Shown: positions 8,826 through 17,300, counted from the first letter of the stretch. The stretch is 64,000 bases of DNA from Pseudomonas pharyngis (GCF_021602345.1 NZ_BQID01000012.1:62001-126000); one strand, 5' to 3'. The notes: a model not told the origin generated them from the sequence alone. Translations and numbers: made by a program.

Positions 8826-9899
8826 TCAGATATTCCAGCGCGGCGCAGTCTTCGCCAGACGCTGGCGCATCTCGCCGATGTTGGCTGCCAGTTGTCGGGT
8901 CAGCAGGCGGTAGCCATCCAGCGGGCTGTAAATCGGCGTGTCGAGGCTGGCGTCCGGCAATTCCACCGGACGTCCCAGTCGCTGGACCGCACCGGATTTC
9001 AACGCTCGGGCCATGCCGATCAATTGCACGCGAATGTGCCGGTGTTCGGCCTTGAGCGCCGCTTGCAGGTGCGTCATGGCGTCGGGGTCGTTGGCGTCCG
9101 GGCGGATGTTGCCGAGGATTTCCAGAGTGCTGATGCACATGCGCAGGTTGCGCTGGATAGCGTCCAGCTCGGTCATCGACACTTTGACTTCCTTGGACAC
9201 AGAAGGCATCAGCGAACGCAGTTGCACCATCACCGCGTTCAGCCGGTTCATCAACTTCAAGTGTTCGTCGGCGGTCACCGGTTGGCCGCCGATGATCCGT
9301 CCGTACACCGTCGCGCAATCGCGCAGCGCGTCGGCCAGGTTGTAGCGCCACGAGTACACCGCGTACAGCGGCAGGGCGAAGGAAAAGGCCAGGGCCAGGG
9401 CGATGCCGATCAGGATATCGACCCCGCGCCACAGCCCGTCGGTGATCGGGTTGTCGCCATGCCCGGCGACGATGAACACGGTGATGGCCGAGAGCAGGGC
9501 GGTGTAGCCGCCCTTGCCGATGGCGTGATACGAGAAGAATCCGCACACCACCGCCATCGCAAAATAGGTCAGCCACGGCATGCCCAGCCACGCCTGCTGC
9601 GCCACTATCAACAAACCGACGCCGGCACCGATCAAGGTCCCGGTGGCGCGTTCGGCGGCTTTCTTGCCGATGTTGCCGTGGTGCTGCAAGCCGCCGATCA
9701 CCACCAGCATGGTCACCGACGCCCACTCGCCGTGGGGCAGGTTGATGCCGGTGGTCAGCAGGATCGTCGCCAGCAATCCCAGCGCGACCCGCACCGCGTG
9801 AATCGTTCGTGCATGGCGATAACGTCGATACGGGTCGAGCAATGGCCGCAGGATCCGCCGCAACAGCGGCGGCCAACGGTGGGGGCTGAAAGTGCTCAG
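8826..9899 (-). CDS. FUSC-family inner-membrane protein, probable CTG start
   Basis: This is a member of the fusaric-acid-resistance (FUSC)/YccS group, with an N-terminal helical bundle (HAVRVALGLLATILLTTGINLP, EWASVTMLVVIGGLQHHGNI, GTLIGAGVGLLIVAQQAWLG) and a cytosolic C-terminal part. The shortest start would be a TTG at 9863 (345 residues). A CTG at 9899 in the same frame is preceded by a perfect AGGAGG (9913-9908) at 8 bp and would add LSTFSPHRWPPL, giving 357 residues; I adopt it. That Shine-Dalgarno overlaps the stop codon of the upstream dehydrogenase, so the two are likely translationally coupled. Transport substrate unknown. Confidence 0.75.
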   Translation of the reverse strand: MSTFSPHRWPPLLRRILRPLLDPYRRYRHARTIHAVRVALGLLATILLTTGINLPHGEWASVTMLVVIGGLQHHGNIGKKAAERATGTLIGAGVGLLIVAQQAWLGMPWLTYFAMAVVCGFFSYHAIGKGGYTALLSAITVFIVAGHGDNPITDGLWRGVDILIGIALALAFSFALPLYAVYSWRYNLADALRDCATVYGRIIGGQPVTADEHLKLMNRLNAVMVQLRSLMPSVSKEVKVSMTELDAIQRNLRMCISTLEILGNIRPDANDPDAMTHLQAALKAEHRHIRVQLIGMARALKSGAVQRLGRPVELPDASLDTPIYSPLDGYRLLTRQLAANIGEMRQRLAKTAPRWNI

Positions 9900-9912
9900 C
9901 GCTGATTCCTCC

Positions 9913-11538
9913 TCAGAAGATGTAGTCGGTGGCGATGAAGTTCGAATCGCGCCCGCGAATGATTTCGCTGATCAGATCCTTGTTGGGTTCCTGGAACTTG
10001 GTCGCCACCAGCGTACGGATCGAAAACACTCGCAGCGCATCGTGTACCGACAGCGTGCCTTCGGCGGAGTTCTTGCGCCCGTTGAACGGGTAGGTGTCCG
10101 GGCCGCGCTGGCACTGGGCGTTGAGGTTGATCCGCCCGACCTGGTTGGCGAAGGTGTCGACCAGGCGGCCGACCGCCACCGGGTTGGTGCCGAAGATGCT
10201 CAGTTGCTGGCCGAAGTCCGATTCCAGCACGTAGTCGATCACGGTATCGAGGTGACGGTACGGCACGATCGGCACCACCGGGCCGAACTGTTCTTCCTGA
10301 TAGACACGCATCTGCGGCGTCACCGGGTACAACACCGCCGGGTAGAAGAACGAGGCCCGCGCTTCGCCGCCATTCGGGTTGACCACCCGGGCGCCTTTGC
10401 TCTGCGCATCAGCCACCAGCCCATGCAGGTAATCGACCTTGCCTGACTCTGGCAGCGGCGTCAGCGAAACCCCGCTGTCCCATGGCATGCCTGGTTTGAG
10501 GCTGGCCAGTTTGGCGTTGAATTTCTCGATGAAGCTGTCGACCACATCCTCATGCACAAACAGGATTTTCAGCGCGGTGCAGCGCTGGCCGTTGAACGAC
10601 AGCGAACCGGTGACCGCTTCGCTGACCGCGTTGTCCAGATCCACCTCGGGCAGGACGACCCCGGGGTTCTTCGCATCCAGGCCCAGCGCGGCACGCAAAC
10701 GGTGTGGTTTCGGGTGCAGCTTTTTCAGGTCGCTGGCGGCCTTGTTGGTGCCGATGAAGGCGAAGATGTCGATCTTGCCGCTGGCCATGAGCGCGCTGAC
10801 GGTCTCGCGGCCGCTGCCGTAGATCACGTTGATCACACCCGTGGGGAAACTGTCGCGGAAAGCTTCGAGCAGCGGACGGATCAGCAGCACGCCGAGCTTG
10901 GCCGGTTTGAACACCACGGTGTTGCCCATGATCAGCGCCGGGATCAGCGTGGTGAACGTCTCGTTTAGCGGATAGTTGTAAGGGCCCATGCACAGCGCCA
11001 CGCCGAGCGGGACGCGGCGGATCTGGCCGAGGGTGTCCTGTTCCAGCTCGAAACGGCTGGAGCGGCGGTCGAGTTCTTTCAGCGCATTGATGGTGTCGAC
11101 GATGTAGTCGCAGGTGCGGTCGAACTCTTTTTCCGAATCCTTGAGGTTCTTGCCGATTTCCCACATCAGCAGTTTCACCACGGCGTCACGCTGCTGGCGC
11201 ATGCGCCCGAGGAAGGCTTCGACGTGCTGGATGCGTTCGGCCACGCGCAGGGTCGGCCACAGGCCCTGGCCCCGGTCGTAGGCGCGCACGGCGGCGTCGA
11301 GGGCGGTGAGGGCGGTGTCGGCGTCCAGCAGCGGCGTGCTGCCGAGGATCACTTGTTCGTCGCCGTTGTCGCCGTGCAGATAGACCGGGCTGCGCACGGT
11401 GGCGAGCGGGCCGTCCCAGCGGCGCAACTGGCCATCGACCAGGTATTCGCGTTGCTCGACCTGACCGTCGAGGCGGTATTTTTCCGGGATGTCGCTGACA
11501 GAAGGGAACAGGTTGCCAAGGATGTTTGCTGTGGTCAT
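9913..11538 (-). CDS. GapN-like NADP-dependent aldehyde dehydrogenase
   Basis: This 541-residue ALDH-superfamily protein resembles those annotated in Pseudomonas as non-phosphorylating NADP-dependent glyceraldehyde-3-phosphate dehydrogenase. Visible pieces are GPYNYPLNETFTTLIPALIMG, FIGTNKAASDL, the nucleophile segment FNGQRCTALK and EEQFGPVVPIVPY. The usual general-base motif LELGGK is replaced by LGLDAK, so the catalytic Glu position is Gly here, which is unusual for an active aldehyde dehydrogenase. The protein is about 50 residues longer than standard ALDHs, mainly at the N-terminus. It precedes the FUSC gene with overlapping translation signals. Substrate is an inference. Confidence 0.8.
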   Translation of the reverse strand: MTTANILGNLFPSVSDIPEKYRLDGQVEQREYLVDGQLRRWDGPLATVRSPVYLHGDNGDEQVILGSTPLLDADTALTALDAAVRAYDRGQGLWPTLRVAERIQHVEAFLGRMRQQRDAVVKLLMWEIGKNLKDSEKEFDRTCDYIVDTINALKELDRRSSRFELEQDTLGQIRRVPLGVALCMGPYNYPLNETFTTLIPALIMGNTVVFKPAKLGVLLIRPLLEAFRDSFPTGVINVIYGSGRETVSALMASGKIDIFAFIGTNKAASDLKKLHPKPHRLRAALGLDAKNPGVVLPEVDLDNAVSEAVTGSLSFNGQRCTALKILFVHEDVVDSFIEKFNAKLASLKPGMPWDSGVSLTPLPESGKVDYLHGLVADAQSKGARVVNPNGGEARASFFYPAVLYPVTPQMRVYQEEQFGPVVPIVPYRHLDTVIDYVLESDFGQQLSIFGTNPVAVGRLVDTFANQVGRINLNAQCQRGPDTYPFNGRKNSAEGTLSVHDALRVFSIRTLVATKFQEPNKDLISEIIRGRDSNFIATDYIF

Positions 11539-11769
11539 GTCGCTACCCCGTAGAAGATGTCGGCGGGCCGATTGGAAAAGGCTTTACAGGTTATACGCCT
11601 GAATTCACTGAAATTTAAACCCGCAAATGTCACGGGAATGTCACGCAAGGCGTAAGCCCTGACTGGCCCCGTATGCCCCCCTCACTGTCCCGCAATGCCC
11701 TCAACCCGCCGCCGTCGCTGCCTTAAGGTGTGATCACAACAATAAGCGGCACCTCACGCGAGGATCTTT

Positions 11770-12132
11770 ATGCGGGCATCCCGATTCACCTGGCTGCTGA
11801 TGCTGGCCGTTGCACTGGCCGGTTGCGGCGAAGACGCCAACTCCCCGACCTCATCCGGCATCGCCCGTAGCGCCATGCCCTCCGACCCGGCGCTGGCGCA
11901 GATCTACGCCAACAGCTGCCAGCTCTGCCACGCCAACCCCGCCGCCAATGCGCCGCTGACCGGTGACCGCAAGGCCTGGGAACCGCGTGTCCAGCAGGGC
12001 GCCGACACGCTGCTCGACCACGCCATCAACGGCTACAACGGCATGCCGCCGATGGGCCAGTGCGTCGAGTGCTCGGAAGACCAATTCCTTCAGTTGATCG
12101 GCTTCATGGCCGACCAGCCGCTCCCACAATAA
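11770..12132 (+). CDS. Lipoprotein c5-type cytochrome
   Basis: This 120-residue protein has a lipoprotein signal ending LAVALAGC (lipidated Cys19), one haem-attachment motif CQLCH (residues 50-54) and the cytochrome c5 signature GMPPMGQCVEC, which supplies the axial Met and the extra disulfide pair. It should be a membrane-anchored periplasmic electron carrier. It is first in a three-gene set with a Tat-signal flavin oxidase (starts 11 bp after its stop) and a Tat-signal PLP enzyme. I infer that it receives electrons from the flavoenzyme. AGGAT lies before the ATG. Confidence 0.9.
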   Translation: MRASRFTWLLMLAVALAGCGEDANSPTSSGIARSAMPSDPALAQIYANSCQLCHANPAANAPLTGDRKAWEPRVQQGADTLLDHAINGYNGMPPMGQCVECSEDQFLQLIGFMADQPLPQ

Positions 12133-12142
12133 GGATCCTGGC

Positions 12143-13537
12143 ATGCCGATAGATCTGACACGCCGGCAGTTGTTGCAACGGGCAAGCATCGTCGGCGCGT
12201 TCAGCGCGCTGGCTTGCAATCCGGCGCTGGGCCAGTTGATGCGCGCGCCGCGGCTGATTCCCTGGCGCAACTGGTCGGGCGGGCAGAGTTGCCTGCCCGC
12301 GGCGCGGGTGGCGCCGAAGAATCTCGATGAGCTGACGACAGTCATTCAGCAGGCACCGGGCAAGATTCGTCCGGTCGGTTCGGCGCATTCCTTCAGTGCG
12401 CTGGTGCCCACCGATGGCACGTTGCTGTCGTTGAGCTATTTCAATGGTCTGCTCGATCACGACCCGAAAACCCTGCAAGCCGAATTCGCCGCGGGCACTC
12501 CGATGTCGCGCATGGGCGTGCCGCTCAAGGACATCGGCCAGGCCCTGCAAAACATGGCCGACATCGATTACCAGACCCTCGCCGGGGCGATTTCCACCTC
12601 GACCCACGGCACCGGCAAAACCTTCCAGTCCTACTCGGCCCACGTCTGCGGGCTGCAACTGGTGACCGCCAGTGGCGAGGTGCTGGATTGCGACAGCCAG
12701 CGTCATCCCGAAGTGTTCAACGCCGCCCGGGTATCCCTCGGCGCGTTGGGCGTGGCCACCAAAGTCCGCCTGCAAAACCGCCCGGCCTATCGCCTGCGGG
12801 AAACCCAGTGGATCGCCAAGACCGAAGAACTGCTCGAAGACCTGGACAAGAACACCCGCGAAAACCAGCACTGGGAAATGCTCGTCGTCACCCATTCCGA
12901 CTACGCCTTGTCGATCGCCCTCAACGAAACCACTGACCCGCCCACGCCGCCGATTCCGCCCGAAGAGGAGGGCGGCAACGAGTTCGTGACGTTGATCGAG
13001 AAGATCGACAAGTACGGCAGCGATTTCCCGGGCCTGCGCAGTTCGCTGCTCAACAGCTTGCGGCATCTGGCGAGTTTCGATGACCGGGTCGGCGACTCGT
13101 TCGACATCTACGCCAACGTGCGCACCGTGCGTTTCAACGAGATGGAATATTCGGTGCCCGCCGAACACGGCCCGGCCTGCCTGCGCGAGATTCTCAAACT
13201 GATCCGCGACAAAGACCTGCGCACCTGGTTTCCCATCGAGTACCGCTATGTGAAGGCCGACGATATTCCGCTGAGCATGTTCGAGGGCCGCGACAGTTGC
13301 TCGATCTCGGTCCACCAGCATTACCAGATGGACCATCACAACTTTTTCGCCGCCGTCGAGCCGATCTTCTGGAAGTACAGCGGCCGCCCGCACTGGGGCA
13401 AGTTGCACACGCTCAATGCCCGCACGCTGCAAACGCTCTATCCGCGCTGGCAGGAATTCATTCAGATACGCCAGGCGCTGGACCCGAACGGCAAGTTTCT
13501 CAACGGGCATCTTTCGTCGATTCTGGGGGTGAGCTGA
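12143..13537 (+). CDS. FAD-dependent aldonolactone oxidase-like protein with Tat signal
   Basis: The 464-residue protein belongs to the D-arabinono-1,4-lactone oxidase/gulonolactone oxidase family. The N-terminus (LTRRQLLQRASIVGAF) is a twin-arginine signal. The FAD-binding PCMH domain follows with IRPVGSAHSFSALVPTDG, where the His of GSAHSF is the usual covalent-flavin position, and with GAISTSTHGTGK. The C-terminal ALO domain ends HWGKLHTLNARTLQTLYPRW, including the HWGK motif. It probably oxidises a sugar lactone or polyol in the periplasm, passing electrons to the preceding cytochrome. Its TGA overlaps the ATG of the next gene, showing tight coupling. Confidence 0.88.
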   Translation: MPIDLTRRQLLQRASIVGAFSALACNPALGQLMRAPRLIPWRNWSGGQSCLPAARVAPKNLDELTTVIQQAPGKIRPVGSAHSFSALVPTDGTLLSLSYFNGLLDHDPKTLQAEFAAGTPMSRMGVPLKDIGQALQNMADIDYQTLAGAISTSTHGTGKTFQSYSAHVCGLQLVTASGEVLDCDSQRHPEVFNAARVSLGALGVATKVRLQNRPAYRLRETQWIAKTEELLEDLDKNTRENQHWEMLVVTHSDYALSIALNETTDPPTPPIPPEEEGGNEFVTLIEKIDKYGSDFPGLRSSLLNSLRHLASFDDRVGDSFDIYANVRTVRFNEMEYSVPAEHGPACLREILKLIRDKDLRTWFPIEYRYVKADDIPLSMFEGRDSCSISVHQHYQMDHHNFFAAVEPIFWKYSGRPHWGKLHTLNARTLQTLYPRWQEFIQIRQALDPNGKFLNGHLSSILGVS

Positions 13538-14820
13538 TGGCGGTCAATCGACGTGATTTCGTGCTGGGTACGTTGGGTGTCGGTGCCTTGCTGGTGGGCG
13601 TGGGTGCGTGGCTGCGGCCGGGGGATCGCGGCGGGCCTTACAGCGACTATTTCCGAGCGCTGAACAACGAACTCAAGGCCAACGGCCCGATGCGCCCGGT
13701 GTTGCTGATCGATCTGGATCGCCTCGATCACAACATCGACGTGGTGATGCGCTCGGTCAAACGCACGGGCAAGCAGTTGCGGCTGGTGGAGAAATCCCTG
13801 CCGTCACCGGGGTTGCTCAGCTACATCGGCCAACGGGCGGGGACGCAGCGGCTGATGTCGTTTCATCAGCCATTTCTCAATCACGATGCGGTGACGTTCC
13901 CGCAGTCGGACATCCTGCTCGGCAAGCCCTTACCGGTACGCTCGGCTGAGCTGTTCTATCAAACCCACAAAGGTCCGTTCGACCCGACGAAGCAACTGCA
14001 ATGGCTGATCGACAACCCCGAACGCTTGCAGCAATACCTCGCGCTGGCCCAGGGATTGGGCACGCGGATGCGGATCAACATCGAGCTCGACGTCGGCCTG
14101 CACCGGGGCGGCGTCAGTGACGTGAACGTGCTCGGGCAGATGCTCACGCTGATCGCCGCCAACCCGCAGCACCTGGAGTTCGCCGGCTTCATGGGCTACG
14201 ACCCGTTCGTGGGCATGGGCGTGCCGGGGATTCTCGGTTCGCCCGAGGAACTGTTTGCCAAGGTGATGGTGATTTATCAGCGCTGCGTCGACTTCACCCG
14301 GCAGCAATATCCGGCGCTGTGGCATGACGGCTTGTGCCTGAACACCGCCGGCAGCCCTAGTTATCGCATGCATGAAAACGAACACCTGAGCAGTGAAGTG
14401 TCGGTGGGGACGGCGATGCTCAAGCCGACGCATTACGATCTGCCGTCGCTGGTTGAACATGAACCTGCCGCGTACATCGCCACGCCGGTGCTGAAAAGCA
14501 CGGGGGCGGTGAATATTCCGGCGCTGGATGACAAGTCGAAACTGTTTTCGTGGTGGGACACCAACCAGCGGCAGACCTTTTTCATCTACGGCGGCAACTG
14601 GATGGCCGAGTTCGAATCACCGCCCGGATTGCAGAGCAATGGTGTTTACGGCCGTAGCTCGAATCAGGAGATGGTCAATGGTTCGAATGCCGTGGGGCTG
14701 ACGGTGGAGGATCAGGTTTTTCTACGGCCGACTCAGACTGAGGCGGTGTTGCTGCAGTTTGGTGATTTACTGGCGGTGCGCGGCGGCAAGATTGTCGATA
14801 CCTGGCCTGTGTATACCTGA
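13537..14820 (+). CDS. DSD1-family PLP-dependent enzyme with Tat-type signal
   Basis: This 427-residue protein starts VNRRDFVLGTLGVGALLVGVG, a twin-arginine-like signal, and continues with the alanine racemase N-terminal barrel. VLLIDLDRLDHNIDVVMRSV and LRLVEKS carry the PLP-binding lysine. RINIELDVGLHRGGV and FAGFMGYDPFVGMG are typical of the D-serine dehydratase/D-threonine aldolase group. The ATG shares one base with the stop codon of the lactone oxidase. Export of a PLP enzyme with a flavoenzyme and a cytochrome is unusual. The substrate, perhaps a D-amino or hydroxyamino acid, is not known. Confidence 0.85.
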   Translation: MAVNRRDFVLGTLGVGALLVGVGAWLRPGDRGGPYSDYFRALNNELKANGPMRPVLLIDLDRLDHNIDVVMRSVKRTGKQLRLVEKSLPSPGLLSYIGQRAGTQRLMSFHQPFLNHDAVTFPQSDILLGKPLPVRSAELFYQTHKGPFDPTKQLQWLIDNPERLQQYLALAQGLGTRMRINIELDVGLHRGGVSDVNVLGQMLTLIAANPQHLEFAGFMGYDPFVGMGVPGILGSPEELFAKVMVIYQRCVDFTRQQYPALWHDGLCLNTAGSPSYRMHENEHLSSEVSVGTAMLKPTHYDLPSLVEHEPAAYIATPVLKSTGAVNIPALDDKSKLFSWWDTNQRQTFFIYGGNWMAEFESPPGLQSNGVYGRSSNQEMVNGSNAVGLTVEDQVFLRPTQTEAVLLQFGDLLAVRGGKIVDTWPVYT

Positions 14821-14823
14821 AGG

Positions 14824-15096
14824 TTATTCGGGTTTGAACCCTGGCAAGCCTTGCGATGAACGCCATTCTTTTATGGTTCGGGTTATTCCTTCCGCTGAGT
14901 CATCGGCCTCGGGCAGCGGACGATAGATCAGGTTCATCTTCTCCGGATGCCCGACGATCTTGTTGAAGTGGCGAACCAGCAAGTCGGCGCGGGTATCAGA
15001 AGGCGCCTGGTCCTCTTTGAATATTTCTTCCAGAAAACTAACGAACTCGCGCTCCGTGTATTCAGAAATGTTGTTTTTGATAAAGGGATCCTTCAT
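14824..15096 (-). CDS. Colicin E9/pyocin-type DNase immunity protein
   Basis: The 90-residue acidic protein matches the Im2/Im7/Im9 four-helix immunity family in length and motifs: ISEYTEREFVSFLEEIF, VRHFNKIVGHP, LIYRPLPEADDSAEGI and the tail TIKEWRSSQGLPGFK. These proteins bind the cognate DNase with very high affinity and protect the producer. It starts 9 bp after the stop codon of the DNase gene, with AAGGAAAG before its ATG, so toxin and immunity are one operon. The protein is more AT-rich in codon use than its neighbours, hinting at acquisition. Confidence 0.93.
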   Translation of the reverse strand: MKDPFIKNNISEYTEREFVSFLEEIFKEDQAPSDTRADLLVRHFNKIVGHPEKMNLIYRPLPEADDSAEGITRTIKEWRSSQGLPGFKPE

Positions 15097-15105
15097 TTTC
15101 TTTCC

Positions 15106-16419
15106 TTAATTCTGATGTACGTCAATGTGGTTTCGAGGTGTGTTAACTCGCATGTTATCGACGTCGTAAACCGGACCACCCTCTGAAATCAGCTCCACGT
15201 GATGTATCTCATGCGAGATCCTTGAGCCTGCCACATCCGAAATATCGACACGCGGGGCTTTTCCTGCTCGCATACGATCCAGATCCCTGCGCGAAAACTG
15301 GGAACTCAATTCCGGCCTTTTCGATACGGCGGTCCAGAACGCTCGTCGGAATGTATCGAAGCTGGAGAAACGACGTCCTCTTAATTGACTGGCCATATTG
15401 GTTGGAATTGGCGCTCCGAGTCCGGAACGGGCAGTGTCGAGCCATCGTCCCTCCACATCCTCACCCACCCCCGTCACAATCCCCGGCTCATACCGCGTGC
15501 TGAGCACCACATAAATCGGTGCCAGCCCCGCATTCGCCGGAAACCAGACGATTGCGTCGTGATAATCCGGCGGATGCTGCGGATTGACGAGGATGCGGTC
15601 AGTCTTCTCGCCCGGCGGATACACCCAGATCGTCGGCAGCGGCGGGGCGCCTTCGAGGGCCGGGATGGAGGGGGCGTCATCGGGGTTGGCGGCGGGTGTC
15701 CAGGTCAGCCCGATGCCGTGGCCGAGGTCGGCGACGAAGTGTTCGCCTTCTTGCCGGGCTTTGATGACCGGGACGAACTCCCAGTCCTTCTTGCCACCCG
15801 TGTAGAAGCCGTAGGCACTGATGGAGCCGTCGGGCAGTGTCTTGGCATTGAAGCGCACGCGGGTACGGCCGCTGGTGAGCTGCGCGTATTGTTCGTTGGT
15901 GTAGAAAGCGCTGTCGGACGAGATATCGGTGTTGGGGATCAATAATGCCAGGGTGCCGGCGGCACTGGCGCCGCTCAGCAGGCTGAGCCCGAGCGAACCA
16001 CCGAGCCGTTGCCCCAGCGCCCGACCGGTGCCGGAGCCCGCCACCCACTTCAACGGAACGCCTTCAGCGCTGATTGGCACCTGGCTGCCGAGGACGGCCC
16101 ACTGACCATACTCGGCCAACCGTTCGGTCGGGATGAAACCGGCCGGATTGTTGTGATCGATCACGCCGTCCGAAAGGTTGCAGCTTTTGGCGAACACACA
16201 ACCCCGACCGGGCGCTTGCGGACGCTGCTCGATCTGGCGCAAGTACCGCTCTTCATGTGCCTGCTGGCGAGCGATGATTGCGTCGTAGGTCGCTTCGCGG
16301 GCTTTGAATTCGGTGAACTCGGTCGATGTCATGTCCCGTGGGACAAGCCTGCCGTGTCCGGCGCCGCCATTGCCGCCCCGGTATTCCCAGACCTGGGGAA
16401 TGTCCTTGTCCCGCGCCAT
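15106..16419 (-). CDS. S-type pyocin/colicin-like bacteriocin with HNH DNase domain
   Basis: The 437-residue protein ends in a colicin E9-type DNase (about 340-437). It includes GRWLDTARSGLGAPIP, the FSSFDTFRRAFW helix and an HNH/beta-beta-alpha-metal motif with EIHHVELISEGG, VYDVDNMRV and the terminal HIDVH. The middle (about 180-330) looks like the pyocin S translocation domain. A Gly/Ala-rich hydrophobic patch lies near 150 (GLSLLSGASAAGTLALLIP). The N-terminal 120 residues (starting MARDKDIPQVWEYRGGNGG) are far shorter than the receptor-binding region of classical S-pyocins. The toxin kills related cells by DNA cleavage; the uptake or secretion route is unclear. Confidence 0.88.
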   Translation of the reverse strand: MARDKDIPQVWEYRGGNGGAGHGRLVPRDMTSTEFTEFKAREATYDAIIARQQAHEERYLRQIEQRPQAPGRGCVFAKSCNLSDGVIDHNNPAGFIPTERLAEYGQWAVLGSQVPISAEGVPLKWVAGSGTGRALGQRLGGSLGLSLLSGASAAGTLALLIPNTDISSDSAFYTNEQYAQLTSGRTRVRFNAKTLPDGSISAYGFYTGGKKDWEFVPVIKARQEGEHFVADLGHGIGLTWTPAANPDDAPSIPALEGAPPLPTIWVYPPGEKTDRILVNPQHPPDYHDAIVWFPANAGLAPIYVVLSTRYEPGIVTGVGEDVEGRWLDTARSGLGAPIPTNMASQLRGRRFSSFDTFRRAFWTAVSKRPELSSQFSRRDLDRMRAGKAPRVDISDVAGSRISHEIHHVELISEGGPVYDVDNMRVNTPRNHIDVHQN

Positions 16420-16566
16420 GGTTGTTTATCTGTAGGTAACGGAAGAAGCCCGCAACCTAACTGGGACGCCCCCTACCTGGCGTTAGGACCTTTCCTAAAA
16501 GATGCGCGGAAATTTCCTGTTTCGGAGTTTTGCGGCCATGATCCGAAGACCCACTCGATTTTCGTA

Positions 16567-16584
16567 ATGAAGCTTTTATGACAA
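16567..16584 (-). promoter_or_regulatory. Candidate Pho box (PhoB site)
   Basis: On the reverse strand TTGTCAT-AAAA-GCTTCAT matches the 18-bp PhoB consensus at 14 of 18 positions, with the standard 11-bp repeat spacing. It lies in the 269-bp gap between the leftward bacteriocin gene and the rightward PhdA-like gene. The orientation would favour the bacteriocin side. The P. aeruginosa counterpart of the rightward cluster is known to be phosphate-starvation responsive, which is why the site is listed. Evidence is motif match only. Confidence 0.35.
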
Positions 16585-16688
16585 AAGTTCGGTAGCACAT
16601 CGCCAGTCCGGTCATGCCTATGTAACGCGCTTGAGGGGCCCTGAGGGGCGCTTTTCACAAGCCGAGGCGGGACGCCGGGAGTGAGGCA

Positions 16689-17300
16689 ATGGGGACTATG
16701 GAACGCTACTCGAAAGTGGGCATGCAGGAACTCGATCAACGCCTGTCGAAGATCGTCGAGGCCGCGCGCAAGAAGCCGGTTTCGGTGTATCGCTACGGCG
16801 CGCCGTGGGTCTGGATCGTGTCGCAGGATGACTGGCAGGGCGCCTTGAAAGAGGTCTCGAGCTACATTCCGCCGGGGCATTCGCTGGTGCTGCTGCGCCC
16901 GCAGATCGACGATTTGCTCGACGCTCACCGCGACCTCCTGCACGACCTCAATGCCCAACCCGGCATGCTGATCGCCCCGCAGACGGTCATGCACATCCTG
17001 CTCCTGCAACTGCTGTATTCGGTGCCCAGCGAGCAGCAGCTCTACGAACAGCTCAATTACAACCTGCTGTTCCGCTGGTTCGTCGGCCTGGGCCTGAACC
17101 AGAAAGTCTGGAGCTTCAACGTCCTCAGTCGCGACATCGCCACGCTGCTCAACGAGCCGCGTGCGGTGCAGCTCATCCAGAAAATCATCGGTGAAGTGTT
17201 CTGCGGCGCGCTGCTGCAAATGCCCGAGTTCTCGCTGAACTTCGCGCTGCTGCACACCTGGCTGGGCAAGCACGCCGCGGTCCCGCACGTCAGCAATTAA
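16689..17300 (+). CDS. phdA: PhdA-like protein: Phd/YefM antitoxin-like N-terminus plus transposase N-terminal-like domain
   Basis: The 203-residue protein joins two parts. Residues 1-55 resemble Phd/YefM antitoxins (YSKVGMQELDQRLSKIVEA, then VSVYRYGAPWVWIVSQDDW). Residues about 75-195 resemble the DUF772 domain at the N-terminus of IS5-type transposases (LLYSVPSEQQLYEQLNYNLL, FRWFVGLGLNQKVWS). No toxin gene follows, so this is not a simple antitoxin. Position before a TpsB and an ExbB/ExbD/TonB set matches P. aeruginosa PA0691 (PhdA), which is linked to biofilm lysis and DNA release. A second ATG at 16698 is possible. The symbol is by synteny recalled from memory. Confidence 0.72.
   Translation: MGTMERYSKVGMQELDQRLSKIVEAARKKPVSVYRYGAPWVWIVSQDDWQGALKEVSSYIPPGHSLVLLRPQIDDLLDAHRDLLHDLNAQPGMLIAPQTVMHILLLQLLYSVPSEQQLYEQLNYNLLFRWFVGLGLNQKVWSFNVLSRDIATLLNEPRAVQLIQKIIGEVFCGALLQMPEFSLNFALLHTWLGKHAAVPHVSN

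Noticed and set aside
12104-13510. 468-residue reverse-strand frame opposite the lactone oxidase
   Set aside because: Composition is that of an antisense frame, and it conflicts with a clear operon on the forward strand.
16420-16688. LexA box or PrtN P-box for the bacteriocin
   Set aside because: No CTGT-N8-ACAG site and no convincing P-box repeats were found upstream of the bacteriocin start.
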